This document shows, piece by piece, positions 52,890 through 63,153 of a stretch of DNA of 64,000 bases; position 1 is the stretch's first letter, and each line of letters opens with the position of its first letter. Source of the stretch: Parietichytrium sp. I65-24A (taxonomy: Eukaryota > Sar > Bigyra > Thraustochytrida > Thraustochytriidae); the NCBI GenBank assembly GCA_012862575.1, contig BLSF01000043.1, forward strand, positions 124,001 through 188,000, given 5' to 3'. The notes under the pieces are model-generated. The model searched no databases, was not told the origin of the DNA, and was given only the letters and a program-made list of their open reading frames with translations. Made by a program: the position numbers and the translations under genes.

Positions 52890-53165
52890 GGATTCATACA
52901 TGCCGTACGCTGAAACAGCCATATGTGTGTATGCTTTACAGTTAATCAGGTGAGCGCGATGCTTGAGAAAAATCGTTTTGCTCCCTTGTGTTTTATGTGC
53001 TCACTGTAAATTTTAAAGTATATGCGACTTGTACATGACAAATATTCGTAGTTTTCTATATTTTATTTCCTTCTCTAGTAGCGCTTGAAAGGGAGGGAAA
53101 CAATTGCTCAAAAGGGAGGGTAGAAATACAACAAAATGCTTCACAACATACGGCAGCATAAGTTA

Positions 53166-56100
53166 TCACTTACGAGGTGTTCGTCCAGAACGGATGGCTT
53201 GCTTCTTCTCAGGCGACGTAAGAACTCGAAGCCCCTTTTTAACTCGAAACGGGTGAGAAGATTTGGAAGAATGCCGGCTAGTTTTCCGCTTTTGCTTTTC
53301 TTCGCGGCTCTGGTCGTGCTGATTTGGAATTTGCATCTGACGCCCAAAATTCATCAGCCACGCAGAGTGCTGCGCGGCCATCGTCCTTTGCTGCTCCCAT
53401 TTCTGACGAATAGAGTCCATAGAATCTGGGAAGGATCCAGGTTGTGTTCCATTAACTGGCAAGTTCAGCGGACCCATAACCGGACTCTCAGATCTTCGGA
53501 ACCCGTCCGCCACATGCTTGCTTGTTGGGAGTGAGCCGAAGATTCTCCTCTCTCCAAAACCATCCCCTTGCTTCATGCCAATAACATTTCCCCCGTCATC
53601 TACATAAACTACACTTGGATAGTATGGATAAGGCATTTGAGTCTCGGGGCGAGACCGAGGTGGGAAAGCGGCGGCAGATGTTGCAGCCGCAGCCGCAGCA
53701 GCAGCAGCCATCTGTGGCAAAAAGTAACTCGCGTCATACGCATAAGGGTCCTGGTGCGATTTCGGTGGACCTCTCTTCCCTCTGCTAGGCCGAAAGCCGT
53801 GTTTGGAGAAGCTCGCATTCATGCGGTGGCTGCGGTTCTCGAGCTCGGAGTCAGAACTTTCTACACTGTCTGACCCGTAGCCAAACCCAGAGGCTTCATC
53901 AGCGCTGCTAGATGTATCACTCCTTCCCTCGTCGCCCTCCTCCTCAAGCTGCTTGAATTCTTGGAACGCAGAGCGGAGAGTCTGAAACTTGTCAACCAAC
54001 TCCCTGTTCCAAGGAGTCTTCTCCAACAGCGTGGCTGCTGAATACACCCTGTCAAATAACACGAGCAGTTGACTTAGCCACATGCTCTTAGTGTGAACGC
54101 TGTGCAGGGCACCTCGGAGCTGCCTGGCCTGCACATCAAACAGATGACGTACGTGGATGCCTGTTTCAGGTTGGCCGCCAGCAGACACAAACCCATCCCC
54201 ACTTCCCGTTGCACTGTACAAAGCTCGCTGTTGTCGCTCGATGTCTTCCTCGTGTCTTTGAAGAATAGTATTTGCCTGTTCAAGCATTGCCCTTTCACGC
54301 TTTGCCCTCTTCATCCAGTCTGTGGCCTGGTCCAACGCATGTTTACAAGTCTTGGAGAGAGACTTTCGACGGAGCTCCTCCTCTCCGCCTTCCACGTCCA
54401 ACTCGGGTTGATGGCCAGCTGCATCAGAGTGTACCGAGCTCTCTTTCATCGCGGATTTTATATCACTCATATGTGGCGGTACGACAGGAGGTGTGCGCCC
54501 TCCAAACACATTTGGGCCAGAATCCGACTCCGGATGATTGTCAAAGAGTGACACACGCTCCTCAAACATACGCACTTTCTGACGCATTTGCTGCATTTCG
54601 TCCTCAAGCTTATTGCTTTCCTCTGCAAGCTTTATGCGCTCGGCCTCGAGTTCTAGTCTCTGCTTTCGCAAACCATCCGCCAGCTTCTCCAGGCGTTTGG
54701 CCTCTTCCTCATTCATCCGCTGCTTCAAGTCGCACTCCTCTTTCATAATTTCTATGGATCGTTTTAAGGATTCAAGCTCCGCGCGGCGGTTGAGCACACC
54801 AGTGCGCTCTCGATCCAGTTCAGCTTGCGCGGCAACCAGAGATCTTCGCTCATGCTCAATCTCGGCATCCAAGCGGGATTTTGAATACTCGTGTTCATCG
54901 GTATTGCGGACGGAATTGACACTATTTGCCAATCTCGACTCTGCTTCTGCCGCTCGCTGGCCAAGCTCCCGGATACGAGTTTCAAGTGCAGTACGCTGCT
55001 CCCTGAGCGAGTTCATCTCCTCGTGTGCGCGGCTCTTCTCATTCTCAAGGAGATAGAGGGAGTTCTGCAGCTCGTCTCGCTCAAGGCGGAGCTTCGTCTC
55101 ACTGCTTTCAAGCTGCTCCTTCTGTTTGGTGAGCGTATTGAGCTGTAACTCCAAGTGCTGCATTTGATAATCCGATTGTCTTTTATTGTTGTTCAACCCA
55201 CTTGTCTGCTGCTGCAGTAACTTCATCTCGGCTTTCAGATTCTCGGCCTCGAGCAGTAACTGGGCATTTTCTCGTTCGAGCGCAGAGCTTGAGGAGGCAA
55301 TTTGCTGCTTCTCATGTTCTGATTTGCGCAGCTTCTCAGAGAGCTTCTGAGCTGCCTCTCGTGCTTCCCCGAGTTCGGACTCTACATCTCCAATACGAGC
55401 TTCGAGCAATTGCTGCAAGTTTGCAATCTCTTCCTCGTGTGTGCGCTTGAGTTCCCGCATGGATTTAGCGTTTTGAGTTTCAAGTTGGCGATGGCTAGAC
55501 CGGGCATTCATGATGGTCTGGTTTGATTCATTTAGCTCGGCTTGCATTTGCTCGTAGTCCTCGCGGAGGGATTCAACGGCTTGCTCGCTGGCCTCCTGCT
55601 GCCGCTTAGCAGAAGCATGATCGGCGCGCGCTTTAGCAAAGTCACGGCTCAGAGCTAACTTTTCACTTGACAGTTCTTCGATTTGAGCTTGCAGCTCCTC
55701 TCTTTCTCTGCTAAAGTCCTCCTCCAATTCGGCTCTCTGACGCTGAAGCTGTCTTGTTGCGTCGCTTGCTGCGGAAGTGCTGGAGGAGCGCGGGGACTCT
55801 ACGCCTTCCACAAGAGCTTCCGCTAGCCTTCTCTCCGCAGTCTCGAGCTGAATACCCTTCAGTTTTGCCTGGTTTTTAGCCTCAGTCAGTTCCACCTTCA
55901 ATGCAGCAAGCTCCGAGGCAGCAGACAGTTCTCGCTCTTGCAGAGATTCGACATCCTCCTCCAGCGCTTTGGAAACTGTCTCTGACGCTTGGAGTTGGGC
56001 GTTCAGACGCCGAGATTCTTGCTCGAGCTCCGACACTCGAGCCCGCTGTTGTCGAACAAGGTTCTCCTCGGTGAGCAACGCGTCCCTTGCGTCCTTTAGC

Positions 56101-58931
56101 TCCTGCATCAGTGTTGATTCTGACTCGTTTTGGGTCTCCTTGAAGCGGTTAATGTCATCTTCGTACCTTTGCAAGCGCTTGGTCAAAACGTCATTTTCGC
56201 GAGCAGTCGTGGCAAGCTCCTCCTTCAGCCTTTCCTGGTCCATGTGTGCCTGGAGCGACTCTTCGCTGAGAGCGCTGTACCTGGACTCACTGTTGACAAG
56301 ATCGGAGATTTTTGCGTCCAGTTCCTTCTGAAGAGTTCGGATTTGAGACTCAAAGGCGCGCTGTAGCTCATTTGCATGCGCTCGGTCTCCCTCGTCTTCA
56401 ATCGCGTCAGATGCAGACGCTTCCAGCTGGCTCCTTAAAGCGCTGAGTTGACATTCCAAAGCGGACCCCTTCGATCGTTCCAAGTTTGTTTGGCGACGCA
56501 AGTCTGCAATTTCGCTGGTTTGCTTCGCTATTGTATTCTCTAACTCCTTCAACCTGGCCTGATTTGCATCCGTGCTCTCTGGCGCAGCTGACTGAGCAGC
56601 CTCCAGAGCCCGCTTACTTTCTTCTAATTTTTTTGTCAAGGAGTTTATCTTGCCTTCAAGCGCTTGGCGCTCCTTATGTGCCTCGATCAGTTCCTTGCTC
56701 GACTTCTCCCTCTCCAGATGTAGCTGTTCTTGAGCTCTCATCTTTTCTTCCTCGCGGATACGCTGAGCAAGCAACTCCTTGCTATCTAACGCTGACAGCC
56801 CATGGCTGGAGGATTCCAATGCTTCAAGGCTTTGCACCTGAGATTCCAGTTCATCTCTGCGCAGTTCGTAGGTGCGGACCTTTGCCTTTGCCTGCTCCAC
56901 GAGTTTGTGTTTCTCTTTGATGAGGTCTTCCTGATTCTTGCTCTCTCGCTCAAAGCGTTCTCGTAGTGCAGTGAGATTGTCGTCGTGCTCTTTTCGGCTC
57001 TGCTCCAGCTCCTGATCTAGACGCTCACGTTCCGCTGCGATCCAATCTCTGTGTTCCTCCAATTCTGCATCGGCATCCGCCTTTTCTCTGTCGGAATTGG
57101 CCCTAAGCTGCTCAAGTGATCGCTCAACCTCTTTTAGTTCCTTTTCCCGTTCTTTGAGCATCTTTTCCCGCTCAGAAATGCTCTTCATCAAGCGATCCTT
57201 CTCGGAAGCCTTGCTTTCCAAGCCGCGTGCTTCAGAGTCTGCCAAGATCTGGCTTGAAGATTCGAGTTCCTTCTTTCTCTCTTCAAGCTCGGACGAAAGG
57301 GCCTCCAGACGATCTTCCTCGATACGAAGCTGCTGTTGCTGATTCTCGAGCGCATGCCTTCGCTCATTCATCTCAGTCTCTGCATGCCGCAGGGACGCTT
57401 CCTCCTGCCGATTAGCCTGGAGGGCTTTTTTGTTCTCGTCAATGACCTTTCTTAGATTTTCGAGTACCTGAGCATTCTCCGTCTCCAGTTCCTTTTGCTG
57501 GTCCTCCATCGCGTTTGCATCATCTTCAAATTCCTTTTCCATCCTTTTGAGATCAGCGTCGTGATTTCTCTCCAAAGCCTTGCGCTCAGCTTCCAAGCGC
57601 TTCTTCTCTTCATTTATTTCGGAAGCACATAGTTGTCGCTCACTCTCCAAATTTTGACGATGTTCCATTTTAATTTTCTTGCTATCCTGCTCAAAAGCTG
57701 CAAAGTGATCTTCTCTCATCTGTTCAAGCTCTTGCACTAATTCCTCTCTCAAGTCCATCATGTCATTTTCGTGTTTCATACTTTGCTCGCGTTTTTCCGC
57801 CGAGAATTGTTCGTGCATGTGTTTAAGCTCATCTTCAAAATCGGCTTGCATCCTATCTACTTCCAAAGCGTGCTTGTCCTGTAGGTCCTGGATCTCTGCG
57901 TCAAACTGGGCATTCATTTTCTGCACGCGCTCCCTCCAAGCCGCACTTTCCTCTTCGAAATTGTGCTGGTACATTTGCTGTTGCTGCTGAGACGACTGGG
58001 TATCTCCCCTGTGCTGCTGAAAAGGGTTTGAACGCGAGGGGCCACGCTGCGCCATCTCAGAGCGTCCACTTCTGGATCTGTCTCCTCCTTCGTTGTCGCT
58101 CATGTCTGCGTCCTTGCTCGACCCACCGCCAGCACGGGACAAGTTATCCCTTCGGCGCGTACGCTCTCTTTCCCCGGCACGTTTTGCCGAGTCACTGAAG
58201 TTGCTGTTGAAAGACTTTTGTCGTGATGAGTCGTAGGAGTCTGCTTCAGCCTCCCAGTCTCCCCCGCCTCTGCGGCCCGAGTCATATCCGTTTGGCCCGC
58301 CCATCGGCGTGTGTAGCGTGCTTTGAGAGCTGGGGGTCCCTAGTGGCTCCTTCCTCTGCGATCCAATCTTTATGCCCGGAAGGGGGTTCTTAGTGTTGAG
58401 CGCACCCAAACCAGGCCTCCTCAGGTCTTGCTCGTTCGAGGAGGCGAACATGTTCCCAGGGGACTTGTCTAGTCTCGCATCTGAGAGTTTGCTTTGTCTT
58501 AATTCGTTTGCCAAACGGCGCACATCTTCGTCGACGAGTCCGTCCTTCTGCATACTTACAATTTCCCTGACTTCGTTCAGCTCTCTCTTCCGTCTAGTTC
58601 CGTTATCACGAGAGAGGTTGGTCTGCATTGTGATGTTGCGTCTTTTCTTCTCCTCTTCGTAAAGAGATCGATAGTACGCGTCGCAGGGGTGATCCCACGT
58701 GCTCTCCCCGCTGGAAAAATTGAAGTAGTAGATCTCCTCTGTGTCGAGGGTTCTGCAGGGTTTCCAATGCTCTGGCAAAGGCGCTTTCAGTCCTTCGCAA
58801 GCGATCCACAGCAAATCCTTATCTTCAATCATGTCCATGCCGAGCCATTTTGCGTACTCTTCAATCTCAGATTGAGTAGGCTCGTAGTTGGGATCAATCT
58901 CCTCCTCGAGGACAACACTGTCCGTAGCCAT
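53166..58931 (-). CDS. CEP164: CEP164-like WW-domain coiled-coil protein (distal appendage / basal body)
   Basis: This is a 1921-residue single-exon protein. The N-terminus (YAKWLGMDMIEDKDLLWIA, 27-45) and a WW domain (W56 to P82; PLPEHWKPCRTL, YYFNFSSGESTWDHP) match the start of CEP164, which docks mother centrioles to membranes and recruits TTBK2. Residues about 90-330 are polar and low-complexity. From about 330 to 1500 an almost unbroken coiled coil follows (many Glu/Lys/Gln/Leu heptads). After a Ser/Glu-rich linker, a C-terminal globular helix region (HTKSMWLSQLLVLFDRVYS) and a Lys/Arg tail follow. Human CEP164 is about 1460 residues. I infer a basal-body transition-fibre protein, which implies a flagellated stage. 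Another coiled-coil WW protein is less likely, given the N-terminal motif before the WW. Confidence 0.9.
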   Translation of the reverse strand: MATDSVVLEEEIDPNYEPTQSEIEEYAKWLGMDMIEDKDLLWIACEGLKAPLPEHWKPCRTLDTEEIYYFNFSSGESTWDHPCDAYYRSLYEEEKKRRNITMQTNLSRDNGTRRKRELNEVREIVSMQKDGLVDEDVRRLANELRQSKLSDARLDKSPGNMFASSNEQDLRRPGLGALNTKNPLPGIKIGSQRKEPLGTPSSQSTLHTPMGGPNGYDSGRRGGGDWEAEADSYDSSRQKSFNSNFSDSAKRAGERERTRRRDNLSRAGGGSSKDADMSDNEGGDRSRSGRSEMAQRGPSRSNPFQQHRGDTQSSQQQQQMYQHNFEEESAAWRERVQKMNAQFDAEIQDLQDKHALEVDRMQADFEDELKHMHEQFSAEKREQSMKHENDMMDLREELVQELEQMREDHFAAFEQDSKKIKMEHRQNLESERQLCASEINEEKKRLEAERKALERNHDADLKRMEKEFEDDANAMEDQQKELETENAQVLENLRKVIDENKKALQANRQEEASLRHAETEMNERRHALENQQQQLRIEEDRLEALSSELEERKKELESSSQILADSEARGLESKASEKDRLMKSISEREKMLKEREKELKEVERSLEQLRANSDREKADADAELEEHRDWIAAERERLDQELEQSRKEHDDNLTALRERFERESKNQEDLIKEKHKLVEQAKAKVRTYELRRDELESQVQSLEALESSSHGLSALDSKELLAQRIREEEKMRAQEQLHLEREKSSKELIEAHKERQALEGKINSLTKKLEESKRALEAAQSAAPESTDANQARLKELENTIAKQTSEIADLRRQTNLERSKGSALECQLSALRSQLEASASDAIEDEGDRAHANELQRAFESQIRTLQKELDAKISDLVNSESRYSALSEESLQAHMDQERLKEELATTARENDVLTKRLQRYEDDINRFKETQNESESTLMQELKDARDALLTEENLVRQQRARVSELEQESRRLNAQLQASETVSKALEEDVESLQERELSAASELAALKVELTEAKNQAKLKGIQLETAERRLAEALVEGVESPRSSSTSAASDATRQLQRQRAELEEDFSREREELQAQIEELSSEKLALSRDFAKARADHASAKRQQEASEQAVESLREDYEQMQAELNESNQTIMNARSSHRQLETQNAKSMRELKRTHEEEIANLQQLLEARIGDVESELGEAREAAQKLSEKLRKSEHEKQQIASSSSALERENAQLLLEAENLKAEMKLLQQQTSGLNNNKRQSDYQMQHLELQLNTLTKQKEQLESSETKLRLERDELQNSLYLLENEKSRAHEEMNSLREQRTALETRIRELGQRAAEAESRLANSVNSVRNTDEHEYSKSRLDAEIEHERRSLVAAQAELDRERTGVLNRRAELESLKRSIEIMKEECDLKQRMNEEEAKRLEKLADGLRKQRLELEAERIKLAEESNKLEDEMQQMRQKVRMFEERVSLFDNHPESDSGPNVFGGRTPPVVPPHMSDIKSAMKESSVHSDAAGHQPELDVEGGEEELRRKSLSKTCKHALDQATDWMKRAKRERAMLEQANTILQRHEEDIERQQRALYSATGSGDGFVSAGGQPETGIHVRHLFDVQARQLRGALHSVHTKSMWLSQLLVLFDRVYSAATLLEKTPWNRELVDKFQTLRSAFQEFKQLEEEGDEGRSDTSSSADEASGFGYGSDSVESSDSELENRSHRMNASFSKHGFRPSRGKRGPPKSHQDPYAYDASYFLPQMAAAAAAAAATSAAAFPPRSRPETQMPYPYYPSVVYVDDGGNVIGMKQGDGFGERRIFGSLPTSKHVADGFRRSESPVMGPLNLPVNGTQPGSFPDSMDSIRQKWEQQRTMAAQHSAWLMNFGRQMQIPNQHDQSREEKQKRKTSRHSSKSSHPFRVKKGLRVLTSPEKKQAIRSGRTPRK

Positions 58932-60483
58932 AGTGGCCGCCGGGTTTTGCCGAAGGTTTCAACGTTTCAACGATCTCTTCTCCACGTTTCCCCTTCCCTC
59001 TCGACCTTTCTTATTCTTCTCCCTCCCTCTCTCCCTCCCTCCCTTCGATACCTGCCGTAGCCCCTTCCTTTACTCTGCGGATACCGCTTGGTTTGAGGAG
59101 GACTGCCTGCCCCACCCCGCGAGACGGAGCGCACTCGCGGCTCTCGTTGAGGTGCTGCGGCGGAAACCAGGGGAGCCACGGGAACCAAGGGAGCCCCTGA
59201 GCCAAGCGAACCAAGGGAGCCAAGGAAACTAAGGAAACTAAGGAATCGAGGAGCTTCGGACGGGGGACCGCTCTCTCCCTCCGCGTGCGGTCGCACTTTG
59301 CCCTCTGAGCTCGACTTTGACAACAGTGTGTTTTGACCGCGGCAAAAATGCGGCACATGCGGGCACTCTCATCTCTCGTCTCTGATCTCTCTGTCTCTCT
59401 CATCACTACTTTCACTACCTGGTCTCGCTACGTCTCACTACCTGGTCTCAGCGGGACAATTGTTGCCACTTGGGGTACTAGCATATACGCCTAACAGGCA
59501 AGCAGTTGTTCCCATGTTCCAAGCGGTCAATACCATTAGTGCTTCGATAGGGATGGGTACTGAGTACCGGTGCTCGTGTTACCAACCTGTGCAGTACTCG
59601 GCGGTAGCAGCGTTTTTGAAATGTGTGTAGTCAAAGCCGTAAAGCTGATTTAGCGCCTGAGACCTTCCTCTCTTGAGACTCCTCCATCACTAACTCACAG
59701 CCAAGTAAGAGAGCTATAGCCTTTCTGGTATAGGAAGAGAGGGCTATGGCGTGCTTATTCCTGAGGACCAGTACTGTACACAGCCGATAGTGGCCAGCTG
59801 TAACGTATCATAACTATTAAATGGGAACCTAATCGAAGAGTAGAACGTTGAGTGAGAGAGATGAGAGAGGGTCAAAATGTTGCCCGCCGCCAGTTACATT
59901 CTTGGATGAGCGCCATGGATATTTGGTTTGACAGTAAAGTGCATGAAACACAGGGTGTCGCGGCCGAATATCTTGAAAACGAAGAATTCCGCACAAAAAC
60001 TGAATGTAGCGCTCTTTCATCCCCGGCTTCAAGAATAAAGTGCTCTTTCATCTGCGGGTTTTCGGAAACTGATGGAACCGGGACAAGTAAAACGAGTCTG
60101 AGCACACGACCTGAGATGTGAGAACCAGTTCGGCGCTGGAGACGTGTATCTCATACTGCAAAGAATACGTACTGGTGACAGCGCACTCAAGCACCACTGC
60201 ATTCCGTCGAGAGCCCATCAAAAAGAATTTACAAGAAAAGATACGATTTATGAAGAGAAGACAAGGCGTATCGATACTGCTGCCACCAAGAGGTGTCAGG
60301 AATGAATGTGTTCCTTGGTCGATGTTCGAAGCGCCTGGGGTGCATTGAGACGTGGGAACAGAACGCGAAAAGCCACATTCGTGCGAGGTGTGACGAACGA
60401 TGGAAAAGTACGTCTCGCTCAAGAGGCCCAACACCTGAAGTGACTGCGCGGGCTCTTGTTGCCCATCGCACGCGAGAGTACGC
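58932..60483. other. Spacer between CEP164-like gene and its short paralogue
   Basis: 1.55 kb containing AAGGGAGCC/AAGGAAACT-type repeats (59165-59245), an exact GTACTGAGTACCGG palindrome (59557-59570), and short frames without domains. No gene supported. Confidence 0.45.
59557..59570. promoter_or_regulatory. GTACTGAGTACCGG element
   Basis: Exact match to 48000-48013. Located 626 bases upstream of the CEP164-like start. Confidence 0.35.
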
Positions 60484-61161
60484 TTACATTGAGATAGGAG
60501 AATGCATCTTACAACAAACCAATCTGACTGCGATCAAGAGGAGCAAAAATGCGAGCACTTTGAGGTGAGCTGAAGAACACACGGAGAAGTTCTTGGCCAA
60601 AGAAGACGTAGCTGGCAGTTTCTTGCGCTCACCAGCCTTAGGCAGAGAGGCCAGCACCGTTGACTCGATGGAAACGATCACGCTTCGCGGCTCCTTGGAG
60701 ATTTCGGGCACTTCGAGCTCGTCTGCAATCACCGCCACTGCATTCGCATCGCGTGGTTGACTGTCATCCTCCTCTACTGGCCCGTGATCGACTGGGACAC
60801 CTTTCTCGGGCACAGTGGAGCCCCCACCCGCTTGTTCCGCCACCTCATCACCGCTAGATTGCGCCGCAGTATTCCCCACAGAAGCTTTGTAAAGTGACCG
60901 ATAATGCGAGTCACAGGGATGCTCCCAAGTGCTGTCACCGTTCGAGAAATTGAAATAGTATATCTCATTCGTATCAAGGGTTCTGCATGGCTTCCAGTGC
61001 TCGGGCAAAGGAGCTTTCAGTCCTTCGCGAGCGATCCAAAGCAGGTCTCTGTCCCTGACAACGTCCATGCCTAACCACTTGGCATACTCTTCGATCTCCG
61101 ACGGGGTTGGCTCGTAGTCGGGATCAATCTCCTCGTCGAGCACGACGCTATCCGAACTCAT
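60484..61161 (-). CDS. Short paralogue of CEP164 N-terminus with C-terminal membrane segment
   Basis: I chose the ATG at 61161 (MSSDSVVLDEEIDP) because it aligns with the start of the neighbouring CEP164-like protein. The frame is open 33 codons further upstream. The product is 225 residues. Residues 1-92 are about 83% identical by my count to residues 1-92 of the large protein, including the WW domain (W56, W79, P82). After that the sequence diverges completely: an acidic Ser/Val/Glu-rich linker, then a hydrophobic helix (LKVLAFLLLLIAVRLVCC) 12-30 residues from the end. This is a tail-anchor topology. The pair is a tandem duplication of the WW module with a new tail. It could bring a WW partner to a vesicle or ER membrane. 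Confidence 0.85.
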   Translation of the reverse strand: MSSDSVVLDEEIDPDYEPTPSEIEEYAKWLGMDVVRDRDLLWIAREGLKAPLPEHWKPCRTLDTNEIYYFNFSNGDSTWEHPCDSHYRSLYKASVGNTAAQSSGDEVAEQAGGGSTVPEKGVPVDHGPVEEDDSQPRDANAVAVIADELEVPEISKEPRSVIVSIESTVLASLPKAGERKKLPATSSLAKNFSVCSSAHLKVLAFLLLLIAVRLVCCKMHSPISM

Positions 61162-61874
61162 GATGGTCTTGGCAAATTCTAGGGCACTCAGGCGTAGACT
61201 GGATCGCGTCGCGGCGGAAAAGCACGACTGCGGAATTGAGCGACTGCGGGCAGCGAGCACAGTTTGACCTGTTTTGCGTACGCGACTGGCCCGTGGGAAG
61301 TTCCGAACAATCCTCTAAAAGTAGCTTTACTGTTAGGTAAAAGCCTCTCTACATTCCTCCATCCCAACCATGTAGAATTCAAGTTAGGACGTGTTACGTG
61401 ATCGCTAGGGACGATTCTGCTGAAAATTCTTCGCGGCTTTCCATTTCTCAGCCAGGAAATCCCAGCATTTGCAGACTACTCTGCAAGATGACCACGAACG
61501 TGATCCTTGGAACCAAAGAGTATGCAGCAACCGCCAGTACAAGGCTTGCAAAGTTCATTCATCAGAAATCAGGGTACAGTAGACCTCCAGAGCACATACT
61601 CGTTGTACATCGAGTAACTGGCGGGCGCTGAAACAGTATCCGCGGAGACAGGACGGAGGCAGTACTCGTACTGTACTAGACTAGATAGAGTGTACGTACA
61701 CTTCCCTCTGGTACCTCCGGTGTTGGTGAGCAGCCAGTTCAGCCGATGAACCTCACGATATCATGATGGGCGAAATCGCTATCAAGAGCTGGAAAAGACT
61801 TTGTATAAAACAAAACAGGATTTTGGAAAAGTAAAAATCTATCGTACCAGCTAATCTTCGTTCGTTCTATCAAT
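61162..61874. other. Intergenic spacer
   Basis: 713 bases between the short paralogue start and the 3' end of the G-alpha gene. No gene supported. Confidence 0.45.
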
Positions 61875-63153
61875 TTACTCCATGAATCCTGAACCCTTCA
61901 AGTTCGCCTTGAGAATGATATCTTTGCAAGCATTGAATACCTTTACAGAGAGAAACAAGAATCAGTCAGTTAGCCTTTGTTGCAAGGAGGAGACGAATTG
62001 AACCAGAATGTAGAGAACAACTTACAGTCTCAACGTTCTTCGTATCGGTGGCGCAGGTGATATGATGATACACTTCCTTGTCGACATTCTTTCTCTGGTC
62101 CATAAATTGTCTAAAACAGCACAATAACGGGTTAGCGAATCGCAACGCGGCTTTGCATCGGGTACGTCGTCAATGTAAAACTTACTTGAGAATCCAGCTG
62201 TGTGCCCTGACGACGGCTTCCTCCCTTGAAGTCGAGTCCCAGTCAATAGGTTCCCATGTCTCGAAAAGTGGCAGTCCAGTCACGTTGAGTGGGATTTTGT
62301 AGTCAAGGAACTTTTGCTCGAACAGATCCTTCTTGTTGAGGAAGAGGATGATGGATGTTTCAACAAACCATTTGGAGTTGCAAATTTCCTCAAAGAGTTC
62401 AATGGCCTCCACAAGACGGTTCTGGGATTTGTCCTCGTACAGCACCTGGTCATACTCGCTGATGGCTCCCACAAAGATAATGGCTGTGACCCCATCAAAG
62501 CAGTGGATCCATTTCTTGCGCTCATTGCGCTGGCCACCGACATCATACATGCGGAAGTTGACTCCATCGATGACGTATTTCTCCTCGACAATTCCAGATG
62601 TGCGGACGCGAGCGCGCATGACATCATCGACGCCAGGAATCCAGTTTGGACCACCCCAGGCTGGGTACTTGTTGGAGATACTCTTTGCAAAGTCGCCATA
62701 GCAATCGAAGAGCTGGTACTTTGCGCGCAGCTTGTAGGTTTCCTGAAAGTCGCTGTCCTCCCAAAGAGTCTTGACTGCCTTGGCGACCTCATCATTCATG
62801 ACGGTATCGTCGGCTTGGTCATTTACAATCTTTGCAGCAGCGACAGCACCGTCATCCTTCAGTGAGAAGCCAAGCTTCTCACAGTTCTCCAGAACAGTTC
62901 TAGTACCACCAATCAAGTTGGAGATGATAACTGGAGCTGTCTGCTGGCGAGCCTCGTCACCAAAACCTTCACCATAGAGAATTCGCATCTGTTTGAAGAT
63001 GGTTGACTTGCCGGACTCACCAGCTCCAAGAAGGAGCAGCTTAATGAGAGTTTCATCGTATGCCTTATCGCGCTGGATTTCCTGGTCCATTTGCTTGGCC
63101 TTGTCCCTCTCGGCCCTCTGCTCGGGGGTCATAGAACTAGAAGCGCACCCCAT
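61875..63153 (-). CDS. Heterotrimeric G-protein alpha subunit
   Basis: Three exons (63153-62186, 62110-62026 and 61940-61875; introns of 75 and 85 nt, GTAAG to AG) encode 372 residues. MGCASSS gives a myristoylation Gly2 and palmitoylation Cys3. Nucleotide motifs are complete: GAGESGKST (43-51), switch I RARVRTSG with the catalytic Arg and Mg-binding Thr, [12 protein letters not shown] in switch [13 protein letters not shown], and TCATDTKNV before the C-terminus. The last residues are [11 protein letters not shown], with no Cys at -4, so it is not a pertussis-toxin substrate. It cycles GDP/GTP under a receptor or regulator and releases beta-gamma. The helical domain is typical. The two introns cluster at the 3' end. 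Confidence 0.96.
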
